Below are positions 1 to 6,035 of a stretch of DNA of 6,159 nt, one piece after another. The position numbers and the translations under genes are program-made. This DNA is from JBIKVP01 sp044356745 (GTDB lineage Bacteria > Pseudomonadota > Alphaproteobacteria > Rhizobiales > Beijerinckiaceae), in the NCBI GenBank assembly GCA_044356745.1, contig JBIKVP010000095.1:1-6159 (forward strand). The letters are read 5' to 3'. Below the pieces are notes generated by a model, which was not told where the DNA came from, searched no databases, and saw only the letters and a list, made by a program, of their open reading frames with translations. How positions within the stretch are numbered: position 1 is the stretch's first letter; every line of letters starts with the position of its first letter.

Positions 1-59
1 TCGGTGCGGTGGCGTTTCAAAAGCTCCTGACGTTGATCCGGTTCTAAAAGCGTACCCAT
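1..59 (-). CDS. Transposase N-terminus, partial (probably IS630 family)
   Basis: The frame starts with ATG at 59-57 and leaves the window after 19 codons, reading MGTLLEPDQRQELLKRHRT. An in-frame TGA lies five codons upstream with no other start between, so this ATG is the only good choice. No clear Shine-Dalgarno sequence is near; an AAGG lies too far upstream. The charged N-terminus ending in a KRHRT-type segment resembles the start of the helix-turn-helix domain of IS630-type transposases as I remember them. The two copies differ only at a synonymous third position (CGT here, CGG on the right), which supports real coding. Nineteen residues are too few for a firm family call, and an intact downstream gene cannot be assumed. 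Confidence 0.55.
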   Translation of the reverse strand, partial: MGTLLEPDQRQELLKRHRT

Positions 60-125
60 ACCAAATTGGAATCAAAACAACCTTAATAAAAAGATAACGC
101 CAACTCTTCACTCACGAGGGGTATA
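1..125 (-). mobile_element. 5' end of an insertion sequence, left copy (IS630-like, partial)
   Basis: Bases 2-125 are the reverse complement of 6036-6159 with a single mismatch (A at 30, G at 6131), so the same element end lies at both edges in opposite orientation. The element runs leftward out of the window, and its inner boundary is at about 125, where similarity stops abruptly after GGGGTATA. Reading leftward, the end begins TATACCCCTCGTGAGTG and is followed by an AT-rich leader and the start of a transposase-like frame. The TA at the boundary fits IS630/Tc1-mariner elements, which duplicate a TA target. The terminal inverted repeat of the element cannot be confirmed because its other end is outside the window. 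Confidence 0.7.
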
Positions 126-258
126 GAGAACAAAATATAAACAAAAATGGTAAAAAGTGTGTGTATTTTTTCAACCCACTATACCCTGTTGCAAAACAAC
201 AAAACGTCCTCTAACTGTTGGATATATCTATTTTTAAGCGCAAAAGGGGCACATGATT
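126..258 (+). promoter_or_regulatory. ilvD upstream region between the IS end and the gene
   Basis: About 130 AT-rich bases separate the insertion-sequence boundary from ilvD and must hold any native ilvD promoter that survives. There is no convincing pair of -35 and -10 boxes. Weak elements are TTGCAA at 189-194, TATACC at 180-185 and TATATC at 223-228, none well spaced with a partner. I see no T-box, no leader rich in branched-chain codons and no attenuator-type terminator. The regulatory reading is inference. Confidence 0.3.
242..249 (+). promoter_or_regulatory. Ribosome binding site of ilvD
   Basis: AAAAGGGG lies 9 bases before the ATG at 259 and only 3 bases before the ATG at 253. The spacing favours 259, which gives a protein beginning MADNTF, an N-terminus of the kind usual in this family. 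Confidence 0.6.
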
Positions 259-1989
259 ATGGCTGACAACACGTTCGATAAAACCAAACTTCCAAGCCGT
301 CATGTGAGTGTAGGGCCAGAGCGTGCACCACACCGTTCTTATTATTATGCGATGGGGCTGACATCAGGGCAGATCAATCAACCCTTTATTGGTGTTGCAT
401 CATGTTGGAATGAAGCAGCGCCATGCAATATCGCACTAATGCGTCAAGCACAGGCCGTCAAAAAAGGAGTGGCTTCAGCGGGAGGTACACCGCGTGAATT
501 CTGCACGATTACGGTGACTGATGGCATCGCAATGGGGCATCAGGGTATGAAATCCTCGCTTGTATCGCGGGAGGTCATTGCTGATTCTGTTGAGCTCACC
601 ATGCGCGGCCATTGCTATGATGCGCTCGTGGGTCTGGCTGGATGCGATAAATCATTACCCGGCATGATGATGGCGATGTGTCGCCTCAATGTACCCTCCG
701 TATTTTTATATGGCGGCTCCATCCTGCCGGGTACATTTAAAGGCAAACCTGTCACGGTTCAGGATGTATTTGAAGCAGTGGGGAAATATTCTGTCGGTGA
801 TATCTCACCAGAGGATTTAGAAGAGCTTGAGCAGGTTGCTTGCCCATCTGCTGGATCATGTGGTGCACAGTTTACCGCTAACACCATGGCCACTGTTGCT
901 GAAGCGATTGGTCTTGCTCTGCCCTACTCATGCGGTGCACCTGCGCCTTACGAAGTGCGTGACACCTTCTGTTATACAGCGGGTGAAAAAGTGATGGAGC
1001 TGATCAAGCTCGGCATTCGCCCCCGTGACATTGTGACACGCAAAGCCTTGGAGAACGCGGCAACTGTCGTTGCAGCTTCTGGCGGCTCAACGAATGCGGC
1101 ACTTCATTTACCAGCTATTGCCCATGAATGCGGCATTTCATTTAATTTATTCGATGTTGCCGAGATCTTCAAAAAAACGCCATATATTGCTGATTTAAAA
1201 CCAGGAGGGAAATATGTTGCCAAAGATATGTTTGAGGCCGGCGGCATTCCTCTTTTGATGAAAACATTGCTGGATCATGGTTTCCTACATGGAGATTGTC
1301 TCACCGTTACAGGGCGTACAATGGCTGAAAACCTTGCCAAAGTGAATTGGAACGACCAGCAGGATGTCGTGCGTCCTGCGAACAATCCGATTACACGCAC
1401 AGGCGGTGTGGTTGGTCTGAAAGGCAATCTTGCGCCTGAAGGAGCAATCGTGAAAGTTGCGGGAATGTCGCCCGACAAACTCGTTTTCAAAGGCCCTGCC
1501 CGTTGTTTTGATAATGAAGAAAGCTGCTTTGAAGCAGTTAAGAATCGTCATTACAAAGAAGGCGATGTTTTTGTCATCCGTTATGAGGGTCCACGTGGAG
1601 GGCCAGGAATGCGCGAAATGCTGCAAACGACTGCAGCGCTTTATGGTCAAGGTATGGGCGATAAAATCGCTCTCATCACCGATGGCAGATTTTCTGGGGC
1701 AACACGTGGTTTTTGTATTGGTCACGTTGGACCAGAAGCGGCTGTTGGAGGCCCAATCGCTCTGCTTCGTGATGGCGATACGATCACTATTGATGCCATC
1801 AACGGCACGCTAGATGTGGCGCTTTCAGATGAAGAACTTGCCCAACGTCGCACCACATGGTCACCGCGAGAAACAGACTACACCTCAGGAGCGCTTTGGA
1901 AATATGCCCAACAGGTGGGAACAGCCCGTGACGGCGCTGTGACACATCCGGGCGCAGCACATGAGAAACATTGCTATGCAGATATTTGA
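259..1989 (+). CDS. ilvD: Dihydroxy-acid dehydratase
   Basis: IlvD (EC 4.2.1.9) dehydrates 2,3-dihydroxy-isovalerate and 2,3-dihydroxy-3-methylvalerate to the keto acids that precede valine, leucine and isoleucine. It is a cytoplasmic iron-sulfur enzyme. From the ATG at 259 it has 576 residues, full length for the shorter form of the family. The three expected cluster cysteines are C56 (in AAPCN), C129 (in CDKSLPGM, the first IlvD/Edd signature) and C201 (in PSAGSCG). D130 and K131 match the metal-binding Asp and the conserved Lys next to it. The second signature, TDGRFSGATRG, lies at about 474-484, with S479 the likely catalytic base. The length is closer to the [2Fe-2S]-type enzymes than to the longer E. 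coli protein; this is inference. An ATG at 253 would add two residues. The gene appears intact, and its 3' end overlaps the Sel1-repeat gene. Confidence 0.97.
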   Translation: MADNTFDKTKLPSRHVSVGPERAPHRSYYYAMGLTSGQINQPFIGVASCWNEAAPCNIALMRQAQAVKKGVASAGGTPREFCTITVTDGIAMGHQGMKSSLVSREVIADSVELTMRGHCYDALVGLAGCDKSLPGMMMAMCRLNVPSVFLYGGSILPGTFKGKPVTVQDVFEAVGKYSVGDISPEDLEELEQVACPSAGSCGAQFTANTMATVAEAIGLALPYSCGAPAPYEVRDTFCYTAGEKVMELIKLGIRPRDIVTRKALENAATVVAASGGSTNAALHLPAIAHECGISFNLFDVAEIFKKTPYIADLKPGGKYVAKDMFEAGGIPLLMKTLLDHGFLHGDCLTVTGRTMAENLAKVNWNDQQDVVRPANNPITRTGGVVGLKGNLAPEGAIVKVAGMSPDKLVFKGPARCFDNEESCFEAVKNRHYKEGDVFVIRYEGPRGGPGMREMLQTTAALYGQGMGDKIALITDGRFSGATRGFCIGHVGPEAAVGGPIALLRDGDTITIDAINGTLDVALSDEELAQRRTTWSPRETDYTSGALWKYAQQVGTARDGAVTHPGAAHEKHCYADI

Positions 1990-3097
1990 ACACTTTAAAC
2001 AGGATCAGAAAAGGACGCAATGTCGTCTTCTTCAACCTGTTTTTGCATGTTCATTATTATGTAGTTTGTTCCTTTTACATCCTGCGCTGGTCTCTTTTGC
2101 TCAAGCGCAGGAAAAGCCCACTGTTTTAGAATTCTTCAATCAAATTTGGCCGTTTGGCGGGACTTCACCCTCCCCTCATGCGCAACTACATACAGAAGAT
2201 GACGCGCAGCAAGGTATTCATTCAACGGCAATAGATGCTATACAAAATGTGCCTTCACCGACAAGTCCTGCATCTACAAGTGTCGCACCACGTATCTCAC
2301 CGCTTGTCCCTTCTGAAGTACATCAGAGTGAAGGGCGTACTGTTACTGGGATCGCACAACAGGTTCCGGGAGGCAAAGTTCAGGAAACAGCACCTTTTAA
2401 ATCCGAACTAGATGCGTTCAGCACGGGAATGACAAATTATCGCTCTGGCGATAAATCGGCAGCACTTAAAGCGCTTGAGTTTGCAGCCAATAAAGGACAT
2501 CCACGTGCCTTGTGGAAACTGGGACGCATGTATGCCGATGGGGATGGTGTTCCCCAAAATGACATGAAAGCCTTTGAACTTTTCTCACGCATTGCTGATG
2601 AAAACGCGGATGAGCCGCGTATGTCACCCGACTCTCGCTTTGTTTCGAGCGCGTTTGTAATGATGGGACAATATCTTCTGAATGGCATTCCCAATAGCCG
2701 CATCAAACCTAATCCTAAGAAAGCTTGTGATCTGTTTCAATACGCGGCCAGTTATTACGGAGACGCATCGGCACAATTTCAGCTCGGGCGGCAACATCTT
2801 ACAGGAACGGGCGTCGCTCATGACGCGCGGCAAGCCGCACGATGGTTTCATTTAGCGGCTGAAAAAGGTTATCCACCCGCACAAGCCTTACTTGGACAAC
2901 TGCTTTTTACAGGAAATGGTGTTCCTAAACAGTCTGCACGCGGCTTGATGTGGCTTGCACTTGCTAAAAATGCCGCTGACCCTATCCGTGAAAATTGGAT
3001 CGTTGCGCTTTATGATGAAGCGTTTACAAGCGCACCCGATAGTGACCGCCAAGCAGCCATTACATATCTTGAGACGCAAAAGCAGAGACAAAAATAA
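1976..3097 (+). CDS. Exported Sel1-repeat (TPR-like) protein
   Basis: I cannot name a specific function. From the ATG at 1976 the product has 373 residues. A basic N-terminus (QKRTQCR) is followed by a hydrophobic stretch at about 22-42 and a likely signal peptidase site after AQA (residue 44), so export to the periplasm is predicted. Residues 60-140 form a linker rich in Pro, Ser, Thr and Ala. Sel1-type helical repeats follow at about 146-205, 222-258, 263-298 and 299-335, with the hallmark pattern LGRMYADGDGVPQ, LGRQHLTGTGV and LGQLLFTGNGVP. Such repeats bind partner proteins; rhizobial ExoR is a periplasmic example, but no orthology is claimed. The start overlaps ilvD by 14 bases, suggesting translational coupling. 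An ATG at 1961 is an alternative (378 residues). No strong ribosome site precedes either start. Confidence 0.85.
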   Translation: MQIFEHFKQDQKRTQCRLLQPVFACSLLCSLFLLHPALVSFAQAQEKPTVLEFFNQIWPFGGTSPSPHAQLHTEDDAQQGIHSTAIDAIQNVPSPTSPASTSVAPRISPLVPSEVHQSEGRTVTGIAQQVPGGKVQETAPFKSELDAFSTGMTNYRSGDKSAALKALEFAANKGHPRALWKLGRMYADGDGVPQNDMKAFELFSRIADENADEPRMSPDSRFVSSAFVMMGQYLLNGIPNSRIKPNPKKACDLFQYAASYYGDASAQFQLGRQHLTGTGVAHDARQAARWFHLAAEKGYPPAQALLGQLLFTGNGVPKQSARGLMWLALAKNAADPIRENWIVALYDEAFTSAPDSDRQAAITYLETQKQRQK

Positions 3098-3110
3098 ATT
3101 TGTCAATTTC

Positions 3111-3848
3111 TCACGCTCTTGCCCGCACCACTTCACGCGCCCGCTCTAAATCATGTGGTGTATCAACGCTGACAGGAATATCGTCGACAATCATCACATC
3201 GATGCGCATGCCTGCTTCCATGGCACGAAGCTGCTCAAGTCGCTCACGTTTTTCAAGATCGGAGGGGGGGAGTTGCATAAATGCGGCGAGCGCTTTGCGG
3301 CGATACGCATAAAGACCGATATGATGATAAAGCACTCCCTCGCCATAGGGGGCAGTTGCCCGCGTAAAATAAAGCGCTCTCAAGCGGTTAGGCGCACAAA
3401 GCGTACCAACAACTTTCACAACATTAGGGTCTGTTTTTTCAACATCCCGCGTAATCGGTGCGGCAATGCTCGAAATCGCAACATCCATATCGCTCAACGG
3501 AATAAGGCACGATGCGATTGCTTGAGGATCAATTGTTGGCAAATCCCCTTGTAAATTGATGATCACATCATGATGACCATGCGGATCAAGAAGCTCTGCC
3601 GCCTCAAAAATACGATCAGACCCAGAGGCATGATCAGCGCGCGTCATCACAGCACGCCCACCCTGCGCTTCAATCAGAGCGGCAATTTCAGGCGAATCTG
3701 TCGCAACGGCGACGGGGCCACATTGAGAGGCGACAGCTTGACGCCATACGCGCACCACCATCGGCACACCCTCAATGTCAGCAAGGGGCTTATTGGGCAG
3801 CCGCACCGCGCCAAGACGTGAGGGAATCAAAATTAACGGATCAGACAT
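3111..3848 (-). CDS. kdsB: 3-deoxy-manno-octulosonate cytidylyltransferase (CMP-Kdo synthetase)
   Basis: KdsB (EC 2.7.7.38) couples CTP and Kdo to make CMP-Kdo, the donor for the inner core of lipopolysaccharide; it acts in the cytoplasm. The 245 residues match the usual family length. The nucleotide-binding N-terminus is IPSRLGAVRLPNKPL (residues 8-22). It is followed by TDSPEI (50-55), MTRADHASGSDRIFEA (68-83) and INLQGDLPTIDP (97-108), in which D102 is the expected metal ligand. The C-terminal part has HIGLYAYRRKAL, LEKRERLEQLRAMEAG and VSVDTPHDLERA, with D229 the second expected metal-binding Asp. GDLP in place of GDEP looks like normal variation among alphaproteobacteria, from memory. 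A TTG at 3860 would add four residues, but the ATG at 3848 has the well-spaced GGAG. The 3' end faces the Sel1-repeat gene 13 bases away. Confidence 0.96.
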   Translation of the reverse strand: MSDPLILIPSRLGAVRLPNKPLADIEGVPMVVRVWRQAVASQCGPVAVATDSPEIAALIEAQGGRAVMTRADHASGSDRIFEAAELLDPHGHHDVIINLQGDLPTIDPQAIASCLIPLSDMDVAISSIAAPITRDVEKTDPNVVKVVGTLCAPNRLRALYFTRATAPYGEGVLYHHIGLYAYRRKALAAFMQLPPSDLEKRERLEQLRAMEAGMRIDVMIVDDIPVSVDTPHDLERAREVVRARA

Positions 3849-3854
3849 GTGGGG

Positions 3855-3858
3855 CTCC
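3855..3858 (-). promoter_or_regulatory. Ribosome binding site of kdsB
   Basis: GGAG on the minus strand ends 6 bases before the ATG at 3848. It decides in favour of this start over the upstream in-frame TTG at 3860, whose codon lies just beyond the GGAG. Confidence 0.65.
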
Positions 3859-3913
3859 AAACGAACTAAGATAAAGCACGTTTAGAGCATGTTACATAAA
3901 GGTGGAAAGCAGT

Positions 3914-3919
3914 TTTATA
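3914..3919 (-). promoter_or_regulatory. Possible -10 element for kdsB
   Basis: TATAAA on the minus strand lies 65 bases upstream of the kdsB ATG, in the 126-bp gap after the methyltransferase gene. No convincing -35 box is found at 16-18 bases, so this is a weak candidate. It would let kdsB be transcribed independently of mnmA and pmtA. Confidence 0.2.
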
Positions 3920-3929
3920 TGGCATTGAA

Positions 3930-3975
3930 AAGCAAAACGACGAGAATCTAAGGTATATGGGGTTTTCGTTTGCTT
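3930..3975 (-). terminator. Possible weak terminator hairpin after the methyltransferase gene
   Basis: On the minus strand AAGCAAACGA (3975-3966, touching the stop codon) can pair with TCGTTTTGCTT (3940-3930), leaving one bulged T and a 25-base loop. A short T-rich stretch follows. The stem is GC-poor and the loop long, so it may only attenuate transcription or be chance. Confidence 0.25.
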
Positions 3976-4616
3976 TAAAGCAGCGGCTTTTTCAAACGCA
4001 AAACTTTATAAAAACCATTTGGGAATAATGGCTTAGCACCCAATGAGATAAGGCCATTTTGACGAGCCCATCGCTCTAAACGTTCATGCTTAAAACCAGC
4101 ACTCCAGCCTATCTTTGTAAACACAGATGCAAATTTTTCTTCTAGAGGCCCCATAATTGGCCCCGTAGCGCCAAAATGATTGGCAAAAATAATCTCGCCA
4201 CCAGGCTTAAGCACGCGTTTAAACTCTGAGAGCGCCTTTTCTGGATCAGGAACAAGCGTAATCATAAATTGCGCCGTCACAGCATCAAATACTTCGTCTG
4301 CAAATCCAAGGTGGCACGCATCCATGACTTGAAGACTTTTAACGTGGCAGTAGCCTTGCTCACGCACTTTTTCAATCGCCCGTTGAAGCATATGTTCTGA
4401 TAAATCAACGCCATGAACGTTGGTCAACGCACTATAATAACCGAGTGATAAACCTGTTCCAACACCGACTTCGAGAATATCGGTTCCACATGCCATCGCA
4501 TAATTCACAGCTTCGCGGGATGCAGGTGTTGTGAGACGATTAAAAATAACATCATAAACAGGTGCCCATTTCGCATAGGCATTTTGCATCAAAGCAAGAT
4601 CAGGTGAAGCAGACAT
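3975..4616 (-). CDS. pmtA: Class I SAM-dependent methyltransferase, probably phosphatidylethanolamine N-methyltransferase (PmtA type)
   Basis: The 213-residue product is a soluble-type Rossmann methyltransferase. It has SAM motif I ILEVGVGTGLS at 47-57, an acidic residue for the ribose at D71 (in HGVDLSEHML), VMDACHLGFADEVFDAV at 97-113, and RVLKPGGEIIFANHF at 134-148. The YAKWAPVYDVIF start, the GVGTGLSL form of motif I and the NHF after the PGG strand match my memory of the Rhodobacter PmtA group. That group is about 200 residues long and methylates phosphatidylethanolamine three times to phosphatidylcholine at the inner face of the membrane. No transmembrane segment is evident, consistent with that soluble or peripheral type. 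UbiE/MenG-like enzymes are the main alternative, but they are usually about 250 residues. It lies 30 bases after mnmA on the same strand and may share its transcript. The methyltransferase fold is certain, the substrate less so. Confidence 0.8.
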   Translation of the reverse strand: MSASPDLALMQNAYAKWAPVYDVIFNRLTTPASREAVNYAMACGTDILEVGVGTGLSLGYYSALTNVHGVDLSEHMLQRAIEKVREQGYCHVKSLQVMDACHLGFADEVFDAVTAQFMITLVPDPEKALSEFKRVLKPGGEIIFANHFGATGPIMGPLEEKFASVFTKIGWSAGFKHERLERWARQNGLISLGAKPLFPNGFYKVLRLKKPLL

Positions 4617-4620
4617 ACAT

Positions 4621-4626
4621 CCCCCC
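4621..4626 (-). promoter_or_regulatory. Ribosome binding site of pmtA, a run of six G
   Basis: A run of six G on the minus strand ends 4 bases before the ATG at 4616. It directly abuts another, out-of-frame ATG at 4620 that would give only six codons. The G run is the only Shine-Dalgarno-like sequence here and supports the start at 4616. Confidence 0.5.
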
Positions 4627-4646
4627 GTAAATTAAAAATCGTACTA

Positions 4647-5831
4647 TTATGCAGAATACTGCGCGAAGGAAGGTGTTTCATGCGTCACATGCACAGATTT
4701 CTGGCATGGTGTGGTGACTTCAGCACGCATAATAGTTCCGCCCCCTAAAACACGGGCGCGCGACTCTGCACTGTCATAAAAAACACAGGCCTGACCCGGC
4801 GCAACACCTTCTTCAGAATCAAGCAAAACAACGTCAATGCCATCTGCACCAGAACGCAAAACTGCAGGCTTTGGTTCCCGTGTTGAGCGCACACGCACAG
4901 CGACCTCAATACCCTCATCAGGGAGATCGCTTAAAGGTGTATCACCAAGCCAATTCACATCACGCAAGCGAATAACTTTTGTGGAGAGCGCTTCTTTTGA
5001 ACCTACAATCACGCGAGCATTGTCTGCATCAAGACGCAGCACATAAAGAGGTTCGTTTGATGAAATACCCAACCCTTTGCGCTGTCCCACGGTGTAATGC
5101 AACACGCCTTCATGTTTACCTAAAATACGCCCATCTACATGCACAATATCACCTGCACGCAAAGCATCAGGTCTGAGTTTTTGTATCACATCCGCATAAC
5201 GTCCATTCGGGACAAAGCAAATGTCCTGACTATCAGGCTTATCGGCGACATTGAGATTAAATTGCTGTGCGAGAGCGCGCGTTTCTTCTTTCGGCATTTC
5301 ACCAAGAGGAAAGCGGAGCATCGCAAGCTGTTCGGGTGTTGTGGCATAAAGAAAATAGCTTTGATCGCGGCTTGGATCGGCGGCGCGGTAGAGTACTCTA
5401 GCCCCGCTCCCAGTGGCACGTGATGCTACATAATGCCCCGTGGCAAGATAGTCAGCGCCTAAATCCTGAGCGGTTCTCAGTAGATCGCGAAACTTCACCG
5501 AGCGATTACATTCAACGCACGGAATTGGCGTTTCGCCATTGAGATAGCTTTCGGTAAATTTATCAATGACATCCTGTTTAAAACGACTTTCGTAATCGAG
5601 CACGTAATGGGGAATGCCAAGCTTTTGAGCGACACGTTGCGCATCGTGTATATCTTGCCCCGCACAGCACGATCCAGCGCGATGCACCGCCGCACCATGA
5701 TCGTAAAGCTGCAATGTGATACCGATGACCTCATGCCCTTGCGACGCTAAAAGCGCAGCAACAACAGATGAATCCACTCCGCCCGACATAGCGACAACAA
5801 TGCGTTTTTTACTGAAATTTTCTTTACTCAT
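4647..5831 (-). CDS. mnmA: tRNA-specific 2-thiouridylase
   Basis: MnmA (EC 2.8.1.13) uses ATP and relayed sulfur to form 2-thiouridine at wobble position 34 of tRNAs for Lys, Glu and Gln, which supports accurate decoding. The 394 residues cover the full family length (about 370-400). The ATP-binding PP-loop SGGVDSS is at 16-22. TPIPCVECNRSVKF (101-114) carries the expected catalytic cysteine C105, and DSQDICF (200-206) carries the partner cysteine C205. TGHY (131-134), DQSYFLY (156-162) and VGQRKGLG in the central domain are also typical. The C-terminal beta-barrel region follows and ends in a slightly extended tail. The ATG at 5831 has no recognisable Shine-Dalgarno sequence, and a -10-like box lies close upstream, so the leader may be very short. 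It is the first gene of the leftward group. Confidence 0.97.
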   Translation of the reverse strand: MSKENFSKKRIVVAMSGGVDSSVVAALLASQGHEVIGITLQLYDHGAAVHRAGSCCAGQDIHDAQRVAQKLGIPHYVLDYESRFKQDVIDKFTESYLNGETPIPCVECNRSVKFRDLLRTAQDLGADYLATGHYVASRATGSGARVLYRAADPSRDQSYFLYATTPEQLAMLRFPLGEMPKEETRALAQQFNLNVADKPDSQDICFVPNGRYADVIQKLRPDALRAGDIVHVDGRILGKHEGVLHYTVGQRKGLGISSNEPLYVLRLDADNARVIVGSKEALSTKVIRLRDVNWLGDTPLSDLPDEGIEVAVRVRSTREPKPAVLRSGADGIDVVLLDSEEGVAPGQACVFYDSAESRARVLGGGTIMRAEVTTPCQKSVHVTHETPSFAQYSA

Positions 5832-5848
5832 GAAATGAATATATACAA

Positions 5849-5877
5849 ATTTTATCTTAAAACCAGAACTATGACGT
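5849..5877 (-). promoter_or_regulatory. mnmA: Candidate promoter of mnmA
   Basis: On the minus strand ACGTCA (5877-5872, three of six matches to the -35 consensus) and TAAAAT (5854-5849, five of six to -10) are 17 bases apart. The transcript would start roughly 10 bases before the mnmA ATG, which fits the lack of a ribosome site. The surrounding DNA is AT-rich, so chance matches are likely. Confidence 0.3.
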
Positions 5878-5909
5878 TTTTTTTAAATTCAGATCACGAA
5901 AACATCATT

Positions 5910-5939
5910 TTGCAAACCTAACAAGCCAGCAACTATAAT
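5910..5939 (+). promoter_or_regulatory. Candidate sigma-70 promoter reading right
   Basis: TTGCAA (5910-5915) and a perfect TATAAT (5934-5939) are separated by 18 bases. It is the best promoter-like pair in the window. It points away from mnmA, through the hairpin and towards the insertion sequence. No gene of matching orientation starts before the element, so its original target is unknown. Confidence 0.4.
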
Positions 5940-5955
5940 GGATGAGATAATATTT

Positions 5956-6000
5956 AAAAAAATGCCGCAATTAAAGATAAAACTTTAAAACTGCGGCATT
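5956..6000 (-). terminator. Rho-independent terminator for leftward transcription
   Basis: AATGCCGCA (5961-5969) pairs with TGCGGCATT (5992-6000), and inside it TTAAAG (5971-5976) pairs with CTTTAA (5983-5988) around an ATAAAA loop. On the minus strand the stem is followed by a T run (complement of the A run at 5956-5962). On the plus strand no T run follows, so it works leftward. It would stop transcripts coming from the right before mnmA. Confidence 0.75.
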
Positions 6001-6027
6001 AACTTATGATGGATTTAATTTTATAAA
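5999..6027 (+). promoter_or_regulatory. Candidate promoter at the edge of the right IS copy
   Basis: TTAACT (5999-6004) and TATAAA (6022-6027) are 17 bases apart and would start transcription at about the insertion-sequence boundary, towards the transposase. The region is almost pure A and T, so a chance match is likely. Confidence 0.2.
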
Positions 6028-6035
6028 ATAAACAA

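Larger units (their letters stand above)
5832..6035. other. AT-rich spacer between mnmA and the right IS copy
   Basis: No gene is visible in these 204 bases on either strand. They contain the candidate mnmA promoter, a rightward promoter-like pair at 5910-5939, a strong hairpin at 5961-6000 and about 35 very AT-rich bases up to the insertion-sequence boundary. No tRNA or other known RNA is recognised. Confidence 0.7.

Noticed and set aside
188..200. Small hairpin GTTG-CAAAA-CAAC upstream of ilvD.
   Set aside because: Four base pairs only; too weak to be a terminator or operator on this evidence.
147..266. A 39-codon frame (ATG at 147, TGA at 264-266) overlapping the start of ilvD, considered as an attenuator leader peptide.
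   Set aside because: It has no ribosome site, no cluster of Leu, Val or Ile codons and no following terminator/antiterminator pair. A frame of this length arises easily by chance.
1275..1813. Open frames on both strands inside ilvD, and similar frames inside kdsB, mnmA and sel1.
   Set aside because: They lie in other frames of strongly recognised genes, lack domain features and are shadows of those genes' codon usage.
3098..3110. A bidirectional terminator between the converging sel1 and kdsB genes.
   Set aside because: The 13-base gap holds no inverted repeat or T run; the transcripts probably overlap at their 3' ends.
3264..3270. Run of seven G/C inside kdsB as a phase-variation tract.
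   Set aside because: It encodes ordinary Leu-Pro-Pro-Ser codons in an intact frame. Seven bases is short for slippage switching, and loss of kdsB would normally be harmful.
3542..3560. GDLP instead of the textbook GDEP in the KdsB metal-binding motif, considered as a loss of function.
   Set aside because: The metal-binding Asp is kept and all other motifs are intact; from memory this variant is common in alphaproteobacterial KdsB.
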